A DNA stretch of 64,000 nucleotides. It comes from Malania oleifera. Its lineage: Eukaryota > Streptophyta > Magnoliopsida > Santalales > Ximeniaceae. Below the pieces are notes generated by a model. It was not told where the DNA came from, did no database searches, and was given only the letters and a program-made list of their open reading frames with translations. How positions within the stretch are numbered: the stretch's first letter is position 1; each line of letters begins with the position of its first letter. The stretch lies in assembly GCF_029873635.1 (NCBI RefSeq), contig NC_080425.1:43418402-43482401 (forward strand), given 5' to 3'. Both the position numbers and the translations under genes were made by a program. Below are positions 22,014-33,899 of the stretch, in pieces.

Positions 22014-25000
22014 ATGGTACCTTTCATTGCTGTAACTCTGTTCTTTCTTCTTGGTACCTCTTCATCTTCTCTTGTCAATGATTTTCATGCCTTGCTTACC
22101 CTCAAACAAGGATTTGATTTTCCTGGACCCATTTTGAGAAGTTGGGATTCTTCCAATTTGAGCTTAGGGTGTTCGTGGGTTGGAATCCGTTGCCTCCATG
22201 GTCGAGTCATTTCAGTTGATCTAACCAATATGAATCTCTCTGGCTCTGTTTCGTCCATAATATTGACCCTGGATCACCTAACCTATCTCTCCCTCGCAGG
22301 CAACAACCTCACTGGAGATATTGAGATTGCGAACTTGAGCAATCTTCGATTCCTAAACATCTCGAACAATATGCTCAGTGGCAGCTTGGAGTGGAACTTT
22401 TCAAGCATGGCAAACTTGGAGATCCTCGATGCTTATGACAATAACATCACAGCATTCCTTCCTCCAGGCATTTCGAATCTCAAGAAGCTCAAGTACCTTG
22501 ACCTTGGCGGCAATTTTTTCTACGGTACAATCCCGAAAAGCTATGGAAATTTAATCAGTTTGGAGTATTTTTCACTCGCGGGAAATGATCTCCAGGGGAA
22601 AATCCCAGGTGAGTTGGGAAATCTCACTAACTTGAGACAGATTTACTTGGGGTATTACAATGTTTTCGAAGATGGGATTCCGGTGGAGTTTGGGAATTTA
22701 TTGAATCTAGTACACATGGACCTTTCCAGCTGTGAATTGGATGGCCAAATTCCACACCAGCTGGGGGATTTGAAGTCCCTGGACACACTCTACTTGCACC
22801 TCAATCTCCTCTCGGGCTCGATTCCCAAGCAACTAGGCAACTTGACTAGTTTAGTGAAGCTTGATCTTTCCCACAATACACTAACCGGGGAAATTCCATT
22901 AGAGTTGTCCAAGCTTCAAAAGCTAGGACTTTTGAATCTGTTTATGAACAGATTACATGGGTCAATTCCAGACTTCATTGCAGACTTGCCGAATTTGGAA
23001 ACTCTCGGGCTGTGGATGAACAACTTCACTGGCATAATTCCCAGCAGGCTCGGCAAGAATGGGAAGCTTCAGGAACTTGATCTGTCCTCCAACAAGCTCA
23101 CTGGCACAATCCCATGGAATTTGTGTTCTTCAAATCAGCTCAGGATTCTGATTCTCCTCAAGAATTTCCTCTTCGGACCAATTCCAGAACCCCTGGGAAA
23201 ATGCTATAGCCTTGTGAGAGTAAGAATGGGGAAGAATTACTTGAATGGCAGCATTCCTGATTCCTTCCTATATTTGCCTGAGCTAAATTTGGTCGAGCTA
23301 CACAACAACTATCTGTCGGGAACTCTGTCCGAGAACCACAACAGTACTTCGAAGCCAATGAACCTAGGTGAACTGAATCTTTCCAACAATCTCCTCTCTG
23401 GTTCACTGCCATTTTCACTTTCTAATTTCACTTCCCTCCAAATCCTCCTGCTTAGCGGAAATCAATTTTCCGGCCCAATCCCGCCTTCCATAGGAGAACT
23501 CCCCCAAGTACTAATGCTTGACCTCAGCAAGAACTCGCTCTCGGGCAAAATCCCCCCCGCAATTGGGAACTGCTCCCACCTCACTTTCCTAGACCTGAGC
23601 CAGAACAACCTCTCCGGTATGATCCCATCTGAAATCTCCAACATCAGGATCCTGAATTACCTGAATTTATCAAGAAACCACTTGGATCAAAGCATACCCA
23701 GATCGATCGGCTCCATGAAAAGCCTCACAACTGCGGATTTCTCCTTCAACAACCTCTCGGGAAAGCTGCCCGATTCGAGCCAGTTTGCATTCTTCAATGC
23801 CTCGTCATACGCCGGAAATCCCCAATTATGTGGACCTTTTCTAAACAATCCCTGCAATGTCACTGCAACTCCTGCCGACATGCCCCGAAAAGGGGCCCGG
23901 AGAGACTTCAAGCTGATCTTTGCCCTCGGCCTACTAATCTGCTCCCTGGTTTTTGCTGCAGCCGCCGTCATCAAGGCGAAATCTTTCAAAAGAAATGGTT
24001 CAGATTCATGGAAGATGACTGCATTCCAGAAGCTCGAATTCACCGTTTCAGACGTCCTCGAAAGCATGAAAGACGGGAATGTGATTGGAAGAGGAGGAGC
24101 AGGCATTGTGTACCACGGAAAAATGGCAAACGGGGTCGAAATCGCTGCGAAAAAGCTCCTGGGATTCGGCGGGAACAGCCATGATCACGGCTTCCAAGCT
24201 GAAATTCAAACACTGGGCAACATTAGGCACAGGAACATAGTGAGGCTGCTGGCTTTTTGCTCCAACAAGGAGACCAATGTTCTTGTCTACGAGTACATGA
24301 GAAATGGGAGCTTGGGAGAGGCACTGCACGGCAAAAAGGGAGGGTTCTTGGGATGGAACTTGAGGTACAAAATTGCCATAGAAGCTGCAAAAGGACTCTG
24401 CTATCTCCACCACGACTGCTCACCCTTGATCCTTCACCGGGACGTCAAATCGAACAACATTCTCTTGGACTCCACCTTCGAAGCTCACGTTGCGGACTTC
24501 GGCCTCGCCAAGTTCCTCCTAGACGGCGGCGCCTCGGAGTGCATGTCGGCGGTCGCCGGATCGTACGGATACATTGCCCCTGGTATGTCACGCATTACAT
24601 CTTAGATTTTGGGTTAATTCCTGTGTCATAGCTTGTTGATTACTCTATATAGACTCTGTAGAGGTAGCCACATTGACAGTTAAGTTAGTTAATTTGTGCA
24701 TTTAGTCAACTGCCGCCGGATTGTTTCTTCCACCCAAAGCCATTGAAATTTTAGTACCAATCTGTACTTAATTTCGATAGACTCTGCTAAAAATGCTTAG
24801 TCTTCACTTATCCTAGTGAAGCCCAAAGAGATGTTGGAACTTCTAGGACAATTTTAGATCAAGTAATTTCGTAATTATTTTGGGTATATAATTATCTTGA
24901 AAACTTATTTTTATATAATTATTAACACAAATTAAAAATTAAAATTGAATAAAATCGACTTGTAATTAGTTTCAAGTGTGTATTCTTTAAAAAAAAAATT

Positions 25001-26672
25001 CAGTAAAAATTATTATTATTATTTTTTTCTAATCAACGACCCATAGTCAGCAGAGCCGTCGAGGACAACTGCTGCCAGGGCTAAAGTGACAGGGCCAGTG
25101 GGTGAACACCCGTGATTTGGGGTACAGCGACAACAAGGTGGAATGTTTTGAGTAACCCCAAAAACACGTATTTTGGTTGAGATGAGACGGGAACAGGAGA
25201 TCGCTGCCTCTTGAAGCAGTTGGGCCCACAGATAGCAGAATCTGGGGTCATTCTGACACCCAGAATCTGTCATCGATGGCTAGCGTAACAGCGTCGAGTG
25301 TCGTGAAAGGTGACCGACACGCATAACGCAGCTTGTCCCACAGCCGACGATCATTTTATTGATCCCTGACTTCGCCCTTACGTGTAAAGGCTGCCTTCCG
25401 TTGGTCTTGTTGGGTGGGGAGACCACCACACCTCCACTCCCCACACCCACATCGCGAGACACTGCCACGTCACCCAGTTTCGCATAATGGTCACGTGCTA
25501 GGAGTCAGGTCATGTGCCCATCATGCCGCCCACTAAAAAAATTTATTCACAGTGACCTAACGTTTATCATAATTTTGTCATAGCTTTTTCATCAATTGCC
25601 TTGATCTTTTTTGAATATCAATTGGGATTTTTTTTTTTATTGATATAAAGTTGAAATAGTCTGTTGAAAAATACACACATGGCTGTGATGAATTATTTCC
25701 ATAATAATATTTTTTATTAAGATAAAATATATCATTATTATTCATCTTTTTATAATAAAATATATCTTTTTGTTAATGAGCACCCTAAAAATCTTATTAT
25801 TGGTAATGTTGTGTTAACAAAAATCAATTGATCACCTAGTAAAGAATAGATCATAACAATTAAAGTCGCATAATTTTTTCTTAAAAAACAAGCGAAATGT
25901 TTTTTTTGAAAAATTGCTTTTGTGACGAGCCTTAGTAAAAACGTATCAAGTGTGAAAATTGAATTTAGAAATGTGAGTGCTATGTCTTGACTGAAATGTT
26001 GAGTGACTATGTTCAAGTGAACTTAATTTTTAGAAATGCTTTACATTCCTTAAATTGCATTCTGCACTTTTTATAGTGAAATCCTTCTTCAATTACTCGG
26101 ATTTCAAAAGAATTAGCAATTTATTTCTCTTTTTTTCTTTTTTCATTTGTTGCTAAGCAAAGAATTAGTGGTTGTTAGTCTTGTTCAAGTATTATTATTA
26201 TACATATTCTACATTACCATTTCCATATATTAGAATAATTACATCCTTTTTTCTTTGGTTATATTCAGAGTATGCATACACATTGCGAATAGACGAGAAG
26301 AGTGATGTATATAGTTTCGGGGTGGTGTTGTTGGAGCTAATAACAGGGCGACGACCGGTAGGGGGTTTTGAGGAAGGTGTGGATCTAGCTCAATGGACAA
26401 AGATAACGACCAATTGCCGAAAAGAGGAGGTGACGAAGATAGTTGACTCCAAGCTTAAGGCAGTCCCACACGAAGAAGCAATGCACTTGTTATTTATAGC
26501 CATGTTGTGCATCCAAGAGAACAGTGTGGAGCGCCCAACCATGCGAGAAGTGGTTCAAATGCTCTCCGAGTTCCCCACTCGCCAATCCTCCTCCTCCTCT
26601 TCAACTCTTACTTCCCAACCAAAAAAGGAAACAAATTGCACCAAGCTCCCACAACATGATCTTTTGGTTTAG
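22014..26672 (+). CDS. BAM3: BAM3-like leucine-rich-repeat receptor kinase (exons 22014-24582 and 26269-26672)
   Basis: The spliced product is 990 residues, the family length. It has a signal peptide (about 1-19) and a Cys pair C53/C60. There are 22 LRRs (about 63-590), including the BAM-clade LGYYNxF...GIPxEFGN repeat, then the C606/C614 cap and one membrane helix (634-653). The kinase has Gly loop GRGGAGIV (692-699), Lys713, HRD 808-810 and DFG 828-830; the APE equivalent is split by the intron. All catalytic residues are present, so it looks active. ATG 22014 has A at -3 and G at +4; ATG 21951 would add 21 residues but has poor context. BAM3 of Arabidopsis is the phloem receptor for CLE45 at the plasma membrane. 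Orthology is by sequence recall; a close BAM paralogue is the alternative. Confidence 0.93.
24583..26268 (+). other. Intron of the BAM3-like gene
   Basis: Donor GTATGT at 24583 and acceptor TTCAG ending at 26268 split the Glu codon of GYIAPEYAYT, so reading stays in frame. The 1,686-bp intron is mostly AT-rich. An abrupt GC-rich block lies at about 25030-25535 with ACGT-core sites: TACGTGT at 25379, CCACGTCA at 25465 and a G-box CACGTG at 25492-25497. No ORF in it is convincing. Confidence 0.9.
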
Positions 26673-27457
26673 ATCATCAATTACTTAATTAATGGAGACA
26701 TTTGAGGCCCTTTGAGTTAAATTTGGGCATGACATATATTATATTTTCATGGTGCAAGTCTTAATTCAAATGGGTTGATTTTGTTTTAGTTAGGTGCCAA
26801 AAAAAAAAAAAAAAAATTGTGCTTGAGGGGTGAGAGACTGTTTTTTGGTTAGAGTTAGAGGTTAGAACATTTGGTGACCAAATAGATGGTAGAGGTAGAA
26901 ATAACTTATGGGTGCACTTCTTTGAAGGGTGTCTTTGGGGTGGAGGGCAATTGTAGGGTGAGTGGAGTCCTACATGCTCTTAATTAATTTGTATTATATT
27001 TTTCACATACATGCTAGATGTGTTGCTTAATTTATATATGCCTCTTCATTTTCTTTTCTTTTTTTGGAGTCTCTGTAAAATACTTTAATGTAATGTTTGA
27101 TACATAATTTAATAATATGAAATGGAATTCATTGCAATCTTATAGAGAATGTAACAAAAAATATATTAACTTACGAGGAAAATACAATAACTTCCAACAC
27201 CACTCCTAACTTCATGAAAATATTATAAAAGGATAGTTAAAAACAAATGATTGGAGTCTCATATGAAATGATATTTTTGACTTTTATACATGAAACAAAA
27301 ATATAAAACTAATCACGCTACTTTTACATATTTGTTATGCTATTTTTATTCTATTATACTTTTGACCTATTTGATTTCAACATAACAAATACGAAATAAT
27401 TATTTTTATTACAATTAAAAAATAATTATAAAATTATTTATTATCAATGTGTGCTCA

Positions 27458-27506
<49 letters not shown>

Positions 27507-28115
27507 CTACATGTATAATATTTTTTTGATTATTATTACATAGGAACTTCATCCACCAATAAGCCCTTTGGACCCCCTGGTGCGGCACCAAACTTACGAA
27601 TCAGCGTCCTCCCCTATATGTATAATATTAATATGCATGTCAATGGTAGAAACTTCATTTCACATACATCTCTATTTTAATTTTCAGTCTATATACACTA
27701 CTACACAATGTAATCTATATACATATATAATTTTGGGATCACCATGGTCCGCTCCTAGTGCAATTATTGAACTACTTTGAGCCTGGTGGACCAAGAAAGA
27801 TATTACAGGTCTTGTCCAGTTAGCTATCAAACCATTAGCTCTAAATGGGTCATATATAAATCGAAAAAGCTAGCTAGTGGCTCATCATTCATCAACAAAA
27901 AAGTATAGTACAGTTATCTTTTTAACCTTTGAACTAGGGCAGCTAGGGCTCATTAGCAAGTCTAGGAGAAAGAGGTCTGCTTGTGGGGTGCAAATGGTTT
28001 TGTGAAAAGCTAACCCAAATATTTTGGGTATCACAATATATTAATCCCATCATCCCATCATCATTGTTGCATTGCTCTTGGTAACATGTTCTCCATCCAT
28101 GACATATGTATGTAT
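26673..28115 (+). other. 3' UTR of the BAM3-like gene and AT-rich intergenic DNA
   Basis: The stop codon is followed by AT-rich sequence with a poly(A) run (26800-26816). Possible polyadenylation context (TAATGTAATG) lies near 27085, but no site can be fixed. A (TA)n microsatellite occupies 27466-27505. I see no gene in 27110-28115. GTATGTAT (28108-28115) is the left flank of the following transposon. Confidence 0.5.
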
Positions 28116-28955
28116 CAGGGTCGGCTCTTCAAATTATAGGGCCCTAGGCGAGATTTAATCAAGACCCTTAATATTTTGTATAATATATATATATTTTTTT
28201 TTTCGTTTTTCATATTCGGATTCATATTTTCTCGTTAACATAATTAAATTTCAAAATTAACACTAACTATAAATTGACAAATTATGTAAACAAATAAAAA
28301 TAAATTTAATAAATCTATAGAAATAATAGATTGAAATAATATAACCTAATTATTATTATTATTACAAATCGATCGACGAGCGAGGTTTTGGAGATATCGG
28401 ATTCTTGTCGGATACAACGCTCTAACCTCAAAGTTTCCAAAATCTAAAAAAAATTTGAAAAAAAAAAATTCAAAGTGAAAATAATAAAAATAATAATGCA
28501 CAAATATTGAAATCAAAATTAGGGTTGATGAAAATTGCAGAGAATCGAAGGTCCGAAGACGATGAATACAAGAACCGGAGTAAAAATCATAGAGAACCGA
28601 GAGATGAGAGTGACAGAGCGTGAGAGATGGAAAGATTTTTTTAGAGAGGTTAAGAGAGAGAGATGAGAGTAATAGATAGTTAGAAATATAATAAAATTAT
28701 TAGTTGGGAAGTCAATGAGACTCGAAAAAAAAAAAAAAAAAGAATTAAATTACATTTATTTTACTTTTTAAAATACAATTTCATGTATTTGTTAGTTGGG
28801 AAGTCAATGTATGGGAAGAAAGTATAATAAATAATGTTAATATTATTTAATTAAAAAAAATTTTGGGCCCTAAAAATATATTATTATATTAAAAAAATTT
28901 TGGGGGCCCCAAAAATGGCGAGCACCTTAGCTGTCTAAAGGAAGACCTGGCCCTG
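28116..28955. mobile_element. Non-autonomous hAT-like DNA transposon
   Basis: The left end CAGGGTCGGCTCTTC and the inverted right end CAGGGCCAGGTCTTC match at 12 of 15 bases. The flanks GTATGTAT (28108-28115) and GTATGTGT (28956-28963) match at 7 of 8, the hAT target length. The 840-bp interior is AT-rich without a transposase ORF, so it would need a transposase from elsewhere. The CAGGG terminus is typical of Ac/Tip100-type hATs. Confidence 0.8.
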
Positions 28956-29080
28956 GTATGTGTATATATATATATGCCAAGAACAAAAGTGACCGAGTGT
29001 GTTATAGGCATTCTGAAAATATAAATGTATACGTTATTTTGTTTTTGTTTTTTTTTTTTTTTCTCGGCTAGATAATATTA

Positions 29081-29135
<55 letters not shown>
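29081..29135. repeat. (AT)n-(GT)n compound microsatellite
   Basis: About ten AT units run directly into about 17 GT units. It lies in non-coding DNA between the hAT element and the RTE LINE tail. Confidence 0.95.
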
Positions 29136-29231
29136 GATGGTAGAAGTTTCACTTTATATACATTACTATTTTAATTTTAACTTGTATACTTTACTATACA
29201 TATGTAAGTTTTATATATATTGTAGACACCT

Positions 29232-29920
29232 AATTTTAAACAACAACAACAACAAAACTAAACTTTAGTCCCACTAAGTGGGATCGGTTATACGAATCCT
29301 TTTCCACCAATTTATGCGATCATGGACCATTTCTTTTGATAGATTCAAGGATATTAAATCCTTACTCACTATCTCCTCCAGAGTTATTTTAGGTCTACCC
29401 CTACCTCTTCTATTACCCTCTACAATAACTAAGTAACTCTTCCTCACAGTTGCACTATGTGGCCTATGTTGCAAGTGTCCATACCATTTGAGTTGTCCCT
29501 CCCTTATCGTATTTTCTATAGGAGTTACACCTAACTTACCACGAATATGTTCATTTCTTAATTTATCATTTAATGTTATACCACTCATCCATCTAAGCAT
29601 TCTCATCTCGGCAACTTTTACTTTTTAGATATTATGGTTCTTCGTCGCCCAACATTTTGATCCATATAGCATAACTGATCTTATAGTTGTCCTATAAAAC
29701 TATCCTTTCAATTTTAAGGGTATTCTATGATCATATAGCACACTTGAAGTACTTCTCCATTTTACCAAACCTTTCTTTAACTCTATGCATTACATCATCT
29801 TCAATTTCTCTTTCATCTTGCATAATAGATCCAAGGTATTGAAATCTATAAGTGCTATTTATTTCTTCATCATCAAGTTTAACTTTGTCTCCAATATTCC
29901 TCCTAATTTTAACCGGACCT
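29232..29920 (-). mobile_element. 3' tail of an RTE-clade LINE
   Basis: On the minus strand a frame at 29606-29274 encodes MLRWMSGI...DKLRNEHIRGKLGV, GHLQHRP and RGRGRPK. This is the conserved C-terminal tail of plant RTE reverse transcriptases. Upstream minus-strand sequence (29640-29920) also belongs to RT (MLYGSKCWATKN) but has a stop. The element ends in a (TTG)n tail, seen as CAACAACAACAACA at 29239-29254, the RTE hallmark. It is 5'-truncated near 29920 and non-functional. Confidence 0.88.
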
Positions 29921-29939
29921 TAAATATAACAAAATTTTA

Positions 29940-30045
29940 TTAATATACATGGGAAATACATCAAAATACATGGGAAATATATCATAATACATGGGAAATA
30001 CATCAAAATATAGATGAATACATCATAATACAGGGGAATACAAGG
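29940..30045. repeat. 21-bp minisatellite, about five degenerate units
   Basis: ACATGGGAAATA-type units begin at 29947, 29968, 29989, about 30010 and 30030. The 21-bp period keeps minus-strand frames open (YFPCIxM repeats), which is an artefact and not a gene. Confidence 0.8.
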
Positions 30046-31029
30046 AAATAAAGAGAAATACAAGGTAAATACATAAATATAGGGGGGCAAACAAAAAAAG
30101 GTAAAAAGTTGCAGAGAATATCCCAAGGATCTTGCGGGTACTTGCACACAAGTTCATAAAGAAATCCAGCAATAAAGAGAGAAACTCTGAATGATTCCAT
30201 AAATTAATGAGAGAATTTGCAAGATTGATATGTATCTAAATCCCAATATTTGGTCAAGGACGCATATGGAAAGAAAATCAGCCGATTGCAATAGGGATGA
30301 GAATTTTGTTGTAGGATGGAAAGCAAGGGCATGAGAAATTGAATATAGGGAAAAGGTTGGTAATGGAAGGTTCGGTTTATTTCCTATACTAGCTGAGACC
30401 CCAACCCTATAAATAGGGGTCTTCGTAGAGGGTAAAGGACACACACAAAGAAGGAGAGAAATCAAAGAGAAAAAAGTTGAGAAGAGAACATTAACACAGC
30501 AGAGGAGATAGATATAGTGTGTGAGACATTCATAGTGTGAGAGTTACAGAGAGAATTGTAGAAGAAATTCGCATACAGACAATGTGGGAATTTTGAGAGG
30601 AGTTTAGATGGGGTAGCAGTTCAGAGAGAAGTTCTGGCACCCAGAAGTAGACAAGCAAAAGCATTCAGATAGTGAATCACCCACGGTAGGCAATTCAAGT
30701 ACACAGAAGCATTCACACAGAAGTTTAGACAAACTGTAGCCAAAATTAAAGAAAATGGAGCCCAAAGTTGGTGGAGTTTGAAAACTAGAGGTAAGATTTA
30801 AATTTAATTAGGATTTCTGTGTTTAAATTGCATAAAATAGGTTGTATGAAGAATTTGACCCGATCCAAATGGGATCCAATGACCCAACCCATTTGAGGGC
30901 CCAGTAACCCAACCCATTTGTCAGGTTGACCTAGTTAACTCAAGGACCTATAAACCCGAAACCCAAATGCAATTTGATTTTGGGTCCATTAATACTCGGG
31001 CCTAAATTTTGAAGCCCAAATGCTAACAT
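30046..31029. other. Unassigned LTR-like DNA with a TATA box
   Basis: CCCTATAAATAGGGG at 30404-30418 is a strong TATA motif followed by a purine-rich transcribed-looking stretch, which resembles a plus-strand LTR promoter. No primer site, matching second LTR or domain was found in the window, so the family is unknown. 30840-31020 repeats words such as GACCCAACCCATTTG. Confidence 0.4.
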
Positions 31030-31345
31030 CAAGTTTTAAATCTACAATGGTCCTAGGCCCAACCTTGTTTTAAAAATCACGGTGGGCTTGAGCCTATCAT
31101 TTTTTTTTTAAAATCCACAATGGGCCTGGGCCCAACCCTGTTTTAAAAATCACAGTGAGCCTTAGCCCAAACTTTGTTTTTTTTTTTTTTAATCCACAAT
31201 GAGCCTGGGTCCGACCCTATTTTAAAAATCATAGTGGGCTTGAGCTCAAACTTTGTTTTTTTTTTTTTTTAATCTGTAATGGGTCTAGGCCCAACTTGTG
31301 TTTTAAAATCCACACTAGGCTTAAGCCCAATTCTATTCAAAAACC
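31030..31345. repeat. Tandem array of four 73-80-bp units
   Basis: Units start at about 31048, 31121, 31200 and 31280. Each has a GGGCCTGGGCCCAACC-like box, TTTTAAAAATCAC, GTGGGCTTGAGC and a T-run of variable length. The unit length differs mainly in that T-run. Confidence 0.85.
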
Positions 31346-31439
31346 TATGTGAACAGAGCCCACGCAAACTCAACCCATTGAGTAAAACCAAAGCCAACCT
31401 AGTGGGTTGACTCACTCGAGTCAACTCAAACCTAGAACT

Positions 31440-32411
31440 CAATGAGTCCTAGCCATTTCTTGTAGGGGTCTGTTTTTTCTCTTAACAACTCCATTTTGTT
31501 AAGGTGTTCGAGGTGCTGAGAAGTTGTGTGAAATTCTATTTTCATCACAAAAGTTTTCAACATCTTTATTTTTGAACACTTCACCTCTATCACTTCTTAT
31601 GTGTACAACACCATAACTCTTTTCATTTTGAAGTTTCTAACACAATTTGGTAAGAATTTTACACTCTTTATCTTTGGAGGCTAAGTATAACACCTAGGTA
31701 AACCTGGAGTAGTCGTCTATTTTGACGAATTCGTATTGTTTTCCTCCTAGACTTTGTGTTTTAGTTTGGCCAAATAGATCTAGATGAATTAATTCCAAGG
31801 GCCTTCCAGTGGATATTAATTGCTTCTTTTTGAATATTGTTTTGGTTTGCTTCCCGAGTTGGGAAGCATCATAAGTTTTGTCTTTTGTGAATTTAGTATT
31901 GGGTAAACCCTTAAATAAATCCTTCCTAACTAACTTAGATGGAAGGTCCATGCTAGCATGTCCTAATCTCCTATGCCATAACCAACGGGATTCATTCAAG
32001 GTCGTAAAACACTTTATGTCTTGAGACACTAATTTTTCAAAGTTAATGCAATACACGTTCTCACAACGATTTGCAATGAAGAGTATTTCATATTTTTCTG
32101 CATTTTCAACGATACACTTATCCTTTTTAAAGGTTATGTCAAATCCTTTATCACTAAATTGACTAATACTTAGCAGGTTATATTTTAAACCTTCAACTAA
32201 TAAGACACTCAATGATCAAGGAAGGTTCTTTACCGAATTTGCTGATGCCGATAATTTTACCTTTGACATTGTCTCCAAAAGTGACGTGTCCACCTTGCTT
32301 GGGTGTTAATGATGTGAACTTGGACTTGTCTCCCATCATATACCTTGAGCATCCATTGTCTAAGTACCACTTTTCTTTTGAAGGGGTGGACCTAAAACAT
32401 ACCTACAAAAG
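31440..32411 (-). pseudogene. Copia C protease and integrase fragment
   Basis: The frame at 32212-31694 reads SVLLVEGLKYNLLSISQFSD, the end of the protease region. It continues with the GAG-pre-integrase region (WLWHRRLGHASM) and the integrase core start (LIHLDLFG, KIDDYSRFT). Beyond 31694 the SDRGEVF and SAPRTPQQNGVVKRKN motifs are readable in shifted frames. Sequence homology stops near 31440, where unrelated repeat DNA begins. Integrase would insert the cDNA; this copy is broken. Confidence 0.85.
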
Positions 32412-33899
32412 GATTCAAGTAACTACCTTAGGTACCCAAACCTTCTTTGGTCCTTTTAGGTTAGTTGTAGAGGTTTCTTTGACTTTCCACACCTTTATAG
32501 TTTTAACATGCTTTCTTTTAAATAGGAAATCAAATTTGATATGACCCTTCTTTTTACATAAGAAACATGTGGTGTGTGTATAAACATTGTTTGAGGAAGT
32601 GTCGACATAGTTTTTAGATTCTCTTAAAAAATAACCTATATATAGAGAGATTCTTCTTCGTCTTATTTTCTTTTCCATTAAAGCCAATGCCTTCTTTATC
32701 TAAACTCATCTTTTGAGAGCCAACTAGTTTGTCAAAGTTGTCTTTTCCACTTGTGAAGTTATAGATTATTTTAGAATAATCTTCTACTTTTCTTTCCAAA
32801 ATAGTGATCCTTAAATCTTTCTCGTTTTCAAAAGTGGTTTGTGATTTCAATTCTTCGAGTTCCTTTGACAGTTTTTCATTTTTATTCTCAAGTGCAGCAA
32901 TGTATGAGTCTTTTTATTTTTAAACAGTGTGAGTTGACTCTAATTTCTTTATTAACATTTCATTCTCACTTTTTAGTGTGGTGTTTCGTTTAGACACCCT
33001 AACTCTATGTAATTTAAATAACTCGATTTTTCAATTCAGTGTATGATGGCATGCTAGTACAAGCTAGATTCATCACAAGAATTAATAAACGAGTTAGAGT
33101 AAGAGTTTACCTCATCGTTTAACACCATAAGGCAGAAGTTTGCCACCTCCTCATTGTTCGAATCATTTTGTGAGCAACTAGAGTTGGAGTCATCTCAAGG
33201 TGTAGCCTTCATTGCCTTCTTCTTCTACTTTCTTGCAGTTATAGCAAGTTGGAGGTTCTTCGTTTGTTTCTTTCCTACTTTTTTCTCCTTTGTCCATCCT
33301 AGATCCTTGGAATTTCCTAGTAAATTTCTTATTCTTTTTTAAGAATCTACCTAGTCTTTTGGTGATTAAAGTTATATCTTCTTCATCCATCTCTTCATCT
33401 TCCTCATCTTTTGAGCTTTCTTGGGAAGCTTTAAGTGCGATGGATTTCACAGCATTACTATTTTCAGTTGCTTTTTCATTTATGGCCATCTCCTGCATGA
33501 GAAGTGACCCAATAAGCTCATCTAAGGTTATCGCTTTTAAGTTTCTACCCTCAGCTATGGCTGTGGCCTTAAATTCCCAAACAGATGAGAGTCCTCTAAG
33601 GATTTTCTTAATCAATTCATATATAGGGTAGTTTTTCCCAAGTGTGTTTAGGGAATTTATGATATGAGTGAACTTAGTGTACATACTAGATATGGATTCT
33701 TTTGGGTCCGTCCTAAAATATTCATACTCACTAGTGAGCATATCTATCCTACTATCCCTAACATCTACTATTCCATCATAGGTTATTTCTTACTTCTCCC
33801 AAATTTCTTTGGCACTCATACAACCCATGATTCTATTAAATTCGTTTGCCTCTAATGCACAATATAGGGCATTCATTGCACTTGAATTTATTTGCATAA
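32412..33899 (-). pseudogene. Copia C gag, central and C-terminal part
   Basis: 33741-33190 encodes the UBN2-type capsid part (KILRGLSSVWEFKATAIAEG) and the acidic linker to KRFLKKNKKF-like basic sequence. The first zinc-knuckle has only CYNC left. 32850-32614 and the region to 33150 encode a Lys/Glu-rich coiled coil. 32687-32415 holds a second knuckle, TCFLCKKKGHIKFDF, whose fourth ligand is Phe, and ends VWVPKVVT. Several frameshifts separate these parts. Confidence 0.85.

Noticed and set aside
23158..24631. Long frames antisense to or out of frame with BAM3 exon 1
   Set aside because: They are shadows of the high-GC coding strand and match no family I recognise.
25019..25468. Minus-strand frames in the BAM3 intron as a gene
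   Set aside because: Short, low complexity of motif content and no recognisable domain; the GC-rich composition alone keeps them open.
29920..30465. Minus-strand hydrophobic frames near the RTE tail
   Set aside because: They derive from a 21-bp minisatellite and adjacent non-coding DNA.
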